Part shown: piece after piece, positions 6,230 through 11,541 of the stretch
How the letters are laid out: the number at the start of each line of letters is the position of its first letter
Numbering within the stretch: position 1 is the stretch's first letter
Source: Bacteroidales bacterium GP1
GTDB lineage: Bacteria > Bacteroidota > Bacteroidia > Bacteroidales > Muribaculaceae
Direction of reading: 5' to 3'
DNA length: 11,541 nucleotides
Assembly (NCBI GenBank): GCA_001701105.1
Contig: DAAI01000062.1
Location: forward strand, 1 to 11,541
Translations under genes and position numbers: made by a program
The notes under the pieces: generated by a model
What the model saw: the letters and a program-made list of their open reading frames with translations, nothing else
Told to the model about the DNA's origin: nothing
The model's database searches: none

Positions 6230-7461
6230 AAGAAGATACAAAGCGAGAATTAATTCTCATCAACCTTTCAGGCCCTGACAAGAAGGGGATAACCGCGGAG
6301 TTGACAGAAATATTGTCGCGGCACGGTGCAACAATTCTCGACATAGGTCAGGCTGACATTCATCATACTTTATCGCTCGGAATTCTTATCAAGACCGACA
6401 GCAACCGAAGTGGCGATATATTGAAAGAGTTGCTCTTCAAGACCAACGACATGAGCATTCAGGTGCAATTCCATATCGTTAGTGAAGAGGAATATGCCGG
6501 CTGGGTCTCGATGCAAGGAAAAAACCGGTATATCGTGACATTGCTCGGGAGAAAGATTACTGCTCTCCAGATTTCGGAAATATCGAAAATAATTGCGAAG
6601 CAAGGCTTGAACATAGAGACAATAACACGCCTCACGGGTCGTATGCCTCTTGACGAAGCTGAAGAGCCGGCCTCCAAAGCGTGCATTGAATTGTCGGTAA
6701 GGGGAAATCCAAGCAACCGCACAGAAATGCAGCGCGAGTTTATGAATCTTGCCTCCAAGTTATCTTTCGATGTGTCGCTTCAGGAGGATAATATGTACCG
6801 TCGGAGCCGAAGGCTCATATGCTTCGATATGGACTCCACATTGATACGGACGGAGGTTATCGACGAGCTTGCCGACCGCGCCGGAGTTGGACCCGAAGTA
6901 AGGGCAATAACTGAGAGCGCAATGCGGGGTGAGATTGACTTTAAAGAAAGTTTCAAACGCAGAGTAGCGTTATTGAAGGGCCTCGATGTTTCGGTAATGA
7001 AAGAGATAGCGGACTCCTTGCCTATTACGGAAGGTGTGGCCCGAATGATGAGCGTATTAAAGCGTTCCGGTTATAAGACAGCGATTCTTTCCGGAGGATT
7101 TACATATTTCGGAGAAAGCCTGCGCAATAGGTTTGGCTTTGACTATGTTTATGCCAACGAACTCGAAATCGGACCCGATGGCAAGCTGACCGGGAGATAT
7201 GTCGGTGATATTGTCGACGGACAAAGGAAAAAGGAACTTTTGCGACTATTGGCACAAGTTGAAAAAATTGATATTGCGCAGACTATTGCAGTTGGCGACG
7301 GCGCCAATGATCTTCCTATGCTTTCCGAGGCCGGGCTCGGAATCGCTTTTCATGCCAAGCCTAAAGTGAAGGCCGAGGCATCGCAAAGCATCTCGACAAC
7401 CGGAATCGACGGAGTGTTATATTTCCTTGGCTTCAAAGATTCCTACATGATGAATAAATGA
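6226..7461 (+). CDS. serB: phosphoserine phosphatase SerB with tandem ACT domains
   Basis: This 411-residue enzyme carries out the last step of serine biosynthesis, hydrolysing O-phospho-L-serine to serine and phosphate in the cytoplasm. The N-terminal half has two ACT-type regulatory domains, at about 8-90 (LILINLSGPDKKGITAEL) and 101-185 (RYIVTLLGRKITALQISEI). These usually bind amino acids, so feedback by serine is plausible. The C-terminal half is a HAD-family phosphatase: DMDSTLI at 201-207 (nucleophile Asp201, acid/base Asp203), Glu210 and Arg246 for substrate binding, LSGGF at 288-292, Lys335 or Lys336 as the conserved lysine, and GDGANDLPML at 357-366 with the magnesium-binding Asp residues. 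All key motifs are intact. The start overlaps the Sel1 gene stop by 4 bases (ATGA), indicating translational coupling, although no functional link between the two proteins is obvious. Confidence 0.95.
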   Translation: MKEDTKRELILINLSGPDKKGITAELTEILSRHGATILDIGQADIHHTLSLGILIKTDSNRSGDILKELLFKTNDMSIQVQFHIVSEEEYAGWVSMQGKNRYIVTLLGRKITALQISEISKIIAKQGLNIETITRLTGRMPLDEAEEPASKACIELSVRGNPSNRTEMQREFMNLASKLSFDVSLQEDNMYRRSRRLICFDMDSTLIRTEVIDELADRAGVGPEVRAITESAMRGEIDFKESFKRRVALLKGLDVSVMKEIADSLPITEGVARMMSVLKRSGYKTAILSGGFTYFGESLRNRFGFDYVYANELEIGPDGKLTGRYVGDIVDGQRKKELLRLLAQVEKIDIAQTIAVGDGANDLPMLSEAGLGIAFHAKPKVKAEASQSISTTGIDGVLYFLGFKDSYMMNK

Positions 7462-7489
7462 TGAAATAAATAAAAGGTATAAAGCGAAG

Positions 7490-7520
7490 CAAGGCCGGAA
7501 GCATCATGTTTCCGGCCTTG
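7490..7520. terminator. Hairpin terminator between convergent serB and rng
   Basis: CAAGGCCGGAA at 7490-7500 and TTCCGGCCTTG at 7510-7520 form a perfect, GC-rich 11-base-pair stem with a 9-base loop. It lies 28 bases after the serB stop and 9 bases from the rng stop on the opposite strand. The symmetric position between converging genes suggests a bidirectional terminator. T-runs are weak on both sides. Confidence 0.75.
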
Positions 7521-7529
7521 TGATTAAGG

Positions 7530-9587
7530 TTATTCTTCATTATCTTTCGGGCTCTCCTTCTCTGACGGCTCTGCTTCATGCTGAACCACGATGGGCAGAT
7601 GCTTTATTTGAGAAGGTTCTGTCTTATCGGGCCTTGCCTCCGGCCTGATTGATTGGGATTCAGAATCCCCTTCTGTCGATGGGGCCTCTGGAGTTTTTAT
7701 TTCAGCATCCATCTTGTCGGATTCATCCTTTGGAGAATGTTGCTGCTTCTTACGTTGGTTTGGCCGCTTGCGTGACTGACGGTTGGGTGCTTCGTTTTCC
7801 GGAGTAATGGTTTCGGCATCAGAAGCAGTGGATGATGAGCCGGCGTCCTCCTTTTGCTCATCCGAATTGGCCTTTACCGAAACATTCTTCTTTTGTTTCT
7901 TTTCTTGATTCTGTTTCTTTGCCGGCTTCTTTCCCTGCTGGCGCGCTGTATCATCCGCATCTTCAGTAGTCACTTCATTGCGGGCCGATACTTTCTGGGA
8001 GTTTTTTGTCTGGGCGGAATTGATGTCGCTCTCCTCTTTAAGGTCGATTTCATTCTTTTCCGAATCGACCACGCGGTATTGTAGATACGCGAGGCTCTGA
8101 TCTGCCACGACTTTCACGCCACGTCCGTACTTACGTCTCCATCCGCCATACATTGAGAAGATTCCCTTTTTGATGTAAGCTTCCACGAATGGATGCACAT
8201 ACATCGTGAATTTCTTAATCTTAAGATTCTCCACGAGGTATTCTATCTTCTCTTCGAGTTTATCGGTGAAAAGAATGGAGGATTGTACTTCACCTTTACC
8301 AAAGCATGACGGACACGTCTCAGCTGTTGTGATATCAAGGGCCGGCCGCACACGCTGACGTGTGATTTGCATAAGACCGAATTTCGACAGAGGCAGGATA
8401 TTATGTCGGGCACGGTCGTTGGCCATAATCTCCTTCATATGGTCATAAAGCTGCTGCCTGTGTTCCTGCTTGGCCATATCTATGAAATCCACCACGATAA
8501 TTCCTCCCATATCTCGGAGACGTAATTGCCGGGCAATCTCATCTGCAGCTTTCAGATTCACGTCGAGGGCATTGGATTCCTGATCAGGGCATGCTTTGCT
8601 ACGGTTTCCGGAATTTACATCTATCACATGTAGAGCCTCGGTGCTTTCGATGATGATATAAGCTCCGCTGCGGAACGACACCGTTTTGCCAAAGCTGCTC
8701 TTTATCTGCCGCGTGATATTGAAATGGTCGAAAATGGGAGCGTCTTTGTCATAGAGCTTCACTATGTCGCCATTTTCCGGAGCGATCAGGCTCACATATT
8801 TATGAATCTGATCGAATGTGTCCTTATCGTTGACGTAAATGTTCTCGAAATTCGGGGCAAATAGGTCGCGCAGCATGCTTAGAGTCCGGCTGTCTTCCTG
8901 ATATACGAGAGCTGGAGCCTTGGCCTGCTGCATTTTGGCTATTGTATCCTCCCAGCTTTTCACAAGCGTGCGCATCTCATTATTGAGTTCGGCCACTCTC
9001 TTATTCTCTGCCGATGTGCGCACTATTACGCTGAACCCTTTCGGCTTGATGCTGCTTATAAGCTGACGGAGCCGAATCTTTTCCTCGGTACTCTTGATTT
9101 TTTGGGAGATTGAGATTTTGTCACCGAAAGGCATAAGTACCATGAATCGCCCGGTAAGGGAAATTTCCGTAGTCAGGCGCGGCCCCTTAGAGGAAATAGG
9201 TTCCTTTGCAATCTGCACGAGCACATGATCTCCGGGTTTTATGACATCGCTCACAGTTCCTTGCTTGGAGATGTCGGCCTGCGGGGTCATTTTCGACAGA
9301 TTCGGCACTTTCTTTTTATCGGCCATAGCCTCGGAGATAAATGAGGCAAAAGAATTGTAATGCGCTCCGAGGTCAAGATAATGAAGAAAAGCATCTTTTT
9401 CGTAGCCCACATCTACGAATGCGGCATTAAGACCCGGCATAATCTTTTTCACTTTAGCCAGATATAGGTCGCCCACAGCATATGCGATGTTGCGGTTTTC
9501 TTTCTGTAGTGAAACGAGCCGGGAATCCTCAAGAAGTGCAATCGAGACTTCCTGGGAGTTCACATCTACTACTAATTCGCTTTTCAT
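7530..9587 (-). CDS. rng: RNase E/G family endoribonuclease with extended charged tail
   Basis: This 685-residue enzyme is an RNase G-type endoribonuclease, which in this family cleaves single-stranded AU-rich RNA in rRNA maturation and mRNA decay. The N-terminal region up to about residue 155 contains an S1-type RNA-binding domain, recognisable at LYLAKVKKIMPGLNAAFVDVG (42-61) and running to VLVQIAKEP. It has a long insert around 75-118. Catalytic marks are VIDVNSG (Asp323) and GGIIVVDFIDM (Asp367), the two metal-binding aspartates, with the intervening AADEIARQLRLRDM. CPSCFGKG (Cys425, Cys428) is the zinc-link motif. Residues from about 512 to 685 are a Lys/Glu/Ser/Pro-rich disordered tail, beyond the roughly 510-530 residues I expect for Bacteroides RNase G. 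I chose ATG 9587 (MKSELVVDV), because the 21-residue in-frame extension to 9650 looks non-conserved and overlaps hairpins. Confidence 0.93.
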   Translation of the reverse strand: MKSELVVDVNSQEVSIALLEDSRLVSLQKENRNIAYAVGDLYLAKVKKIMPGLNAAFVDVGYEKDAFLHYLDLGAHYNSFASFISEAMADKKKVPNLSKMTPQADISKQGTVSDVIKPGDHVLVQIAKEPISSKGPRLTTEISLTGRFMVLMPFGDKISISQKIKSTEEKIRLRQLISSIKPKGFSVIVRTSAENKRVAELNNEMRTLVKSWEDTIAKMQQAKAPALVYQEDSRTLSMLRDLFAPNFENIYVNDKDTFDQIHKYVSLIAPENGDIVKLYDKDAPIFDHFNITRQIKSSFGKTVSFRSGAYIIIESTEALHVIDVNSGNRSKACPDQESNALDVNLKAADEIARQLRLRDMGGIIVVDFIDMAKQEHRQQLYDHMKEIMANDRARHNILPLSKFGLMQITRQRVRPALDITTAETCPSCFGKGEVQSSILFTDKLEEKIEYLVENLKIKKFTMYVHPFVEAYIKKGIFSMYGGWRRKYGRGVKVVADQSLAYLQYRVVDSEKNEIDLKEESDINSAQTKNSQKVSARNEVTTEDADDTARQQGKKPAKKQNQEKKQKKNVSVKANSDEQKEDAGSSSTASDAETITPENEAPNRQSRKRPNQRKKQQHSPKDESDKMDAEIKTPEAPSTEGDSESQSIRPEARPDKTEPSQIKHLPIVVQHEAEPSEKESPKDNEE

Positions 9588-9600
9588 AAATTGAAATATG

Positions 9601-9650
9601 GGCAGCCTGACGACTGCCACGTTTGATTGTCGGATACCCCTGCGGGGCAT
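9601..9650 (-). promoter_or_regulatory. Two hairpins in the rng leader
   Basis: Two short inverted repeats lie directly upstream of the rng start. GGCAG/CTGCC at 9601-9605 and 9614-9618 form a 5-base-pair stem with an 8-base loop, ending 13 bases from the ATG. CCCC/GGGG at 9637-9640 and 9644-9647 have a 3-base loop, with two further AT pairs across an A-C mismatch. I find no TAnnTTTG promoter between the small-peptide gene and rng. The leader may therefore be part of a longer transcript. A role in controlling rng is inferred by analogy with the structured leader of E. coli rne. Confidence 0.4.
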
Positions 9651-9664
9651 TGATTAAAACAAGA

Positions 9665-9698
9665 ACAAACTGAACAGCTTATACACTGTTCCGTTTGT
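9665..9698 (-). terminator. Terminator-like hairpin between the small-peptide gene and rng
   Basis: ACAAACTGAACAG (9665-9677) and CTGTTCCGTTTGT (9686-9698) pair over 13 positions with one internal mismatch and an 8-base loop. On the minus strand the stem is followed by TCTTGTTTTAAT, a T-rich tail as expected for an intrinsic terminator. It starts 20 bases after the stop of the 29-residue peptide gene. It would end the HU/small-peptide transcript or attenuate read-through into rng. Confidence 0.6.
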
Positions 9699-9718
9699 CC
9701 TATGTTTTAAAGAGAGAC

Positions 9719-9808
9719 TTACTTCTTCTTATGACGATTCTTTCTCAGTCTCTTTTTGCGTTTGTGAGTAGCCATCTTATGGCCTTTTCTCTTTTTTCCG
9801 CTTGGCAT
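9719..9808 (-). CDS. 29-aa ultra-basic peptide, mS38 (AURKAIP1/COX24)-like
   Basis: This tiny gene encodes a 29-residue peptide beginning MPSGKKRKGHKMATHK and ending NRHKKK, with a complete ATG and TAA. Eleven Lys, five Arg and three His make 19 of 29 residues basic. From memory, near-identical peptides occur across Bacteroidota and are annotated as AURKAIP1/COX24-domain proteins, the family of the C-terminus of mitochondrial ribosomal protein mS38 (a KMKKHKRKKR-like signature; here KMATHKRKKRLRK at 11-23). A ribosome-associated role on rRNA is therefore inferred. It lies between HU and rng on the same strand and is followed by a terminator-like hairpin. It is too short for routine gene calling. 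Its strictly Lys/Arg-coded frame and family resemblance argue against chance. No good promoter is visible, so it may share the HU transcript. Confidence 0.85.
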   Translation of the reverse strand: MPSGKKRKGHKMATHKRKKRLRKNRHKKK

Positions 9809-9823
9809 TTTATTGTCATTTAT

Positions 9824-9876
9824 GGAGTCACGACTCCGTTGCACATTACCATGCTCGAGGCTCGCGCCCTGCATGG
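9824..9876 (-). promoter_or_regulatory. Two inverted repeats between HU and the small-peptide gene
   Basis: GGAGTC/GACTCC at 9824-9829 and 9832-9837 is a tight inverted repeat ending 15 bases before the small-peptide start codon. CCATGC/GCATGG at 9849-9854 and 9871-9876 encloses AGG (9858-9860) and CCT (9868-9870), giving a bulged stem of up to 9 pairs. Neither has a T-run on the minus strand, so neither looks like an intrinsic terminator for HU. They may be a structured leader controlling the small peptide, or a processing site. This is inference from the pairing only. Confidence 0.35.
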
Positions 9877-9913
9877 CTGTTTATACTTCTCTTACCCAGA
9901 TACCGGGAATCAA

Positions 9914-10204
9914 TTATTTTGATACCTCGCCGTTGCGAATGTCCTCAAGAAATACCTTTGAAGGCTTGAAGGTAGGCACTTTATGCTCCGGAATCTTGAT
10001 GGCGGTGTTGCGGGAGATGTTGCGGGCCGTCTTCTCTTTGCGGGTGCGTACTACGAAGCTGCCGAAGCCACGGAGATATACGTTGTCGCCGTCGGACATC
10101 GATTCTTTTACCACTTTCATGAATTCCTCTACAACCGTGAGGACGGCGGCCTTCTCAAGACCAGTGCTTCTTGAAATCTCAGTTACGATATCTGCTTTAG
10201 TCAT
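9914..10204 (-). CDS. HU family DNA-binding protein
   Basis: This 96-residue protein is a nucleoid-associated protein of the HU/IHF family, which binds and bends DNA as a dimer. The N-terminal helices begin MTKADIVTEISRSTGLEKAAV (1-21). RGFGSF at 45-50 is the conserved turn into the DNA-binding arm, and the arm runs through basic RTRKEKTARN to IKIPEHKVPTFKPSK (69-83), with Pro72 as the likely intercalating proline. The arm has ISRNTA where classical HU has a PxTG turn. The length is normal for the family. It is transcribed towards the 29-residue peptide gene and rng. No perfect TAnnTTTG element is visible upstream, although GATATTTG at 10355-10348 (minus strand) misses by one base. Confidence 0.94.
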   Translation of the reverse strand: MTKADIVTEISRSTGLEKAAVLTVVEEFMKVVKESMSDGDNVYLRGFGSFVVRTRKEKTARNISRNTAIKIPEHKVPTFKPSKVFLEDIRNGEVSK

Positions 10205-10399
10205 TTTGTTATGATATGTTAATTTAACTTCCTTGTTGTGACCTTTATCTCCGGGCTTTTTGGAATTTGGTTATATAACGTCCTGATATTATGCAATTTA
10301 GTCATTATATATCGAAACTCCCGTAATCGCTCTTGGATTTGGCAATGCAAATATCGTAATTTTTTTTCAATTATTCTGCATCTAACTCACTTTTTATTA

Positions 10400-10418
10400 G
10401 ATTTTTTACAAAAAAATC
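10400..10418 (-). terminator. A/T-only hairpin after the yigZ-like gene, weak terminator candidate
   Basis: GATTTTTT and AAAAAATC (10400-10407 and 10411-10418) can pair over 8 bases around a 3-base loop, immediately after the stop codon of the upstream minus-strand gene. Nearly all pairs are A-T and the loop is tight, so the structure is marginal. The rest of the 216-base gap before HU (10205-10399) is AT-rich with an 8-T run at 10361-10368, and I see nothing else in it that I can support. Confidence 0.25.
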
Positions 10419-10420
10419 AT

Positions 10421-11020
10421 TTACGAACATATCTCCACCACTACTTGATCTGCACTTTCGAGTCGCCCGATAAGTTCTCCGGCTACATCCAGAGGATACT
10501 CAATGAGCATCCGGCAGTGCATATCAAAGACTCTTTCGATAATACTGACCTCCGGATTTTTAACAAGTTTCATCACTGCATCGGCGCATACATAAGGGAA
10601 GGTGATATTCGCGCGTTGAGTCTGCCGCATTTCTTTTCGTCCTGCATCTTCGAGAGCCAGGCGAGCCGCTTCCCGGTATGCGGCGATAAGACCGGATGTG
10701 CCGAGCTTTATGCCTCCGAAGTATCTTACCACTATCACCAGCACGTCGGTAAGGCCAAAGCTGTTAATCTGGCCGAGTATAGGTTTGCCGGCTGTTCCGG
10801 AGGGCTCGCCATTGTCATTCAGCTGCCATTGTTTACGGTCGGGACCGAGCATATATGCCCAGCATACATGACGCGCGTCATGATATTCATTTTGGTATTG
10901 CTTGATAATTTCCTTAGCCCGGTCGGCATTGTCCACGGGGACGGCAAAAGAAATGAACCGGCTCATCTTTTCTGTATATTTTGATGAGCCGGTCCGCTCT
11001 ACGGTATAATATTTATCCAC
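10421..11020 (-). CDS. YigZ/IMPACT family protein
   Basis: This 199-residue cytoplasmic protein belongs to the YigZ/IMPACT family (UPF0029), whose fold resembles elongation-factor domains; its bacterial function is not settled. The N-terminal IMPACT domain shows DARHVCWAY (48-56), NDNGEPSGTAGKPIL (68-82) and VVRYFGGIKLGTSGLI (97-112), all diagnostic. The C-terminal 65 residues correspond to the DUF1949 domain. The start is GTG at 11020. An ATG at 10966 (MSRFISF) would remove the N-terminal residues that precede the conserved SRF(I/L) segment in relatives, so GTG is preferred. The gene begins 6 bases after the DJ-1-like gene stop, so the two form an operon. Length is typical of the family (about 200). 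Confidence 0.92.
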   Translation of the reverse strand: MDKYYTVERTGSSKYTEKMSRFISFAVPVDNADRAKEIIKQYQNEYHDARHVCWAYMLGPDRKQWQLNDNGEPSGTAGKPILGQINSFGLTDVLVIVVRYFGGIKLGTSGLIAAYREAARLALEDAGRKEMRQTQRANITFPYVCADAVMKLVKNPEVSIIERVFDMHCRMLIEYPLDVAGELIGRLESADQVVVEICS

Positions 11021-11026
11021 TTTCTA

Positions 11027-11541
11027 TTATCCGAAATAATGATCCATAGCTTCCCGGCCACGGGGATATAAAAGCATATCACCGGCCACACTATTGGCTT
11101 TCTCCTCTCCCAAAGACTTTGTAACGATGGCAAGGGCCCATTTCAATGCAGTTGCCGGACCATTGCCAAGAACAAATTTGTCGTCGACCGTTACGGGCTG
11201 ATCCACATATTCGGCGCCCCGGAGATATTCTTCAAAGCCAGGATAGCAAGTGGCTTTTCTTCCTTTAAGAAGACCGTCTTGACCGAGCACTATGGCCGGC
11301 GAAGCACAGATGGCCCCGATGAATCCATGTTTCGACTTTGCCTGCTGGGCGAGAAGTCCCTGCAGTGGAGAAAAGTCGTGGAGGTTCTGAGCTCCGGGCA
11401 TTCCTCCGGGGAGCAGGAGCCATTCCGCATCCTTAAAGAGGGTGTTGTTGTAAAGAACATCGGCGTTAACCGTAATTCCATGAGCTCCAGTGACCTGTAG
11501 GCTGTTGGTAATCGATACCGTTTTGACTGGCATTCCTGCCC
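11027..11541 (-). CDS. DJ-1/PfpI family protein (YajL-like), 5' end cut by window edge
   Basis: This is the C-terminal part (170 visible complete codons) of a DJ-1/PfpI superfamily protein, probably of the YajL/DJ-1 chaperone or deglycase-like group. Visible marks are LLLPGGMPGAQNL (39-51, counting from the ATG at 11533), then GAICASPAIVLG (73-84), where Cys76 is the nucleophile-elbow cysteine, then the Cys-Tyr-Pro-Gly segment at about 95-98 (TCYPGFE), and LGNGPATALKWAL. The ATG at 11533 is not the real start: the frame stays open to the window edge (Ala-Gly precede the Met), and alignment in memory with YajL puts about 25-30 more residues upstream, including the conserved Glu that pairs with the cysteine. 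It is the first visible gene of an operon with the YigZ-family gene, and its promoter lies outside the window. Confidence 0.88.
   Translation of the reverse strand, partial: AGMPVKTVSITNSLQVTGAHGITVNADVLYNNTLFKDAEWLLLPGGMPGAQNLHDFSPLQGLLAQQAKSKHGFIGAICASPAIVLGQDGLLKGRKATCYPGFEEYLRGAEYVDQPVTVDDKFVLGNGPATALKWALAIVTKSLGEEKANSVAGDMLLYPRGREAMDHYFG

Noticed and set aside
9588..9650. N-terminal extension of RNase G (MPRRGIRQ...)
   Set aside because: RNase G homologues begin at MKSELVVDV-like sequence, and the extension overlaps two hairpins, so it is better read as leader.
9813..10214. 133-codon plus-strand open frame over HU
   Set aside because: It is antisense to the well-supported HU gene and has no recognisable features.
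10964..10966. ATG start for the YigZ-family protein
   Set aside because: It would delete the N-terminal residues that relatives have before the SRF segment; GTG at 11020 fits the family length and the operon spacing.
10238..10984. 248-codon plus-strand open frame
   Set aside because: It is antisense to the clearly recognisable YigZ-family gene, and its translation shows no family features.
11531..11533. ATG at 11533 as the true start of the DJ-1-like gene
   Set aside because: The frame is open to the window edge, and the N-terminal strand and conserved Glu of the family would be missing.

Overview
The window looks like a chromosomal housekeeping segment from a member of the Bacteroidales (Bacteroidota). 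The evidence is four intergenic promoter candidates built on the Bacteroidota -7 element TAnnTTTG, general absence of strong Shine-Dalgarno sequences, a typical Bacteroidales RNase G and HU-type protein, and a 29-residue ultra-basic peptide of a kind I associate with this phylum. Placement in a family such as Muribaculaceae is a guess. I see no tRNA, rRNA, CRISPR array, insertion sequence, prophage or origin.

Left part (8-1550, minus strand): a GrpE-like co-chaperone with a long acidic N-terminus, and upstream of it a cytidylate-kinase-like P-loop kinase. Each has its own promoter. Between the kinase and the rightward genes lies a compact divergent promoter region (about 1627-1660) where leftward and rightward elements interleave.

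Central part (1723-7461, plus strand): a 123-residue hypothetical protein and a lipoprotein cyclophilin (peptidyl-prolyl isomerase) appear to form one operon. A near-perfect promoter then drives a 673-residue protein made mostly of about five DUF349 repeats. After a strong hairpin come a secreted Sel1-repeat protein with a lysine-rich tail and, overlapping it by 4 bases, phosphoserine phosphatase SerB with two N-terminal ACT domains. A hairpin terminator separates this block from the convergent genes to its right.

Right part (7530-11541, minus strand; transcription order is right to left): a DJ-1/PfpI (YajL-like) protein cut by the window edge, a YigZ/IMPACT-family protein, an HU-family DNA-binding protein, the 29-residue peptide resembling mitoribosomal mS38, and RNase G with an extended charged C-terminal tail. 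The HU - small peptide - RNase G stretch is the most interesting part. Its two intergenic gaps hold several hairpins, including a terminator-like one just before the RNase G leader, which suggests regulated read-through or autoregulation.

Nothing here is a clearly undescribed multi-gene system. The best leads are the easily missed small ribosomal-protein-like gene, the structured RNase G leader, the RNase G tail with a short hydrophobic motif, and the poorly understood DUF349 and 123-residue proteins.
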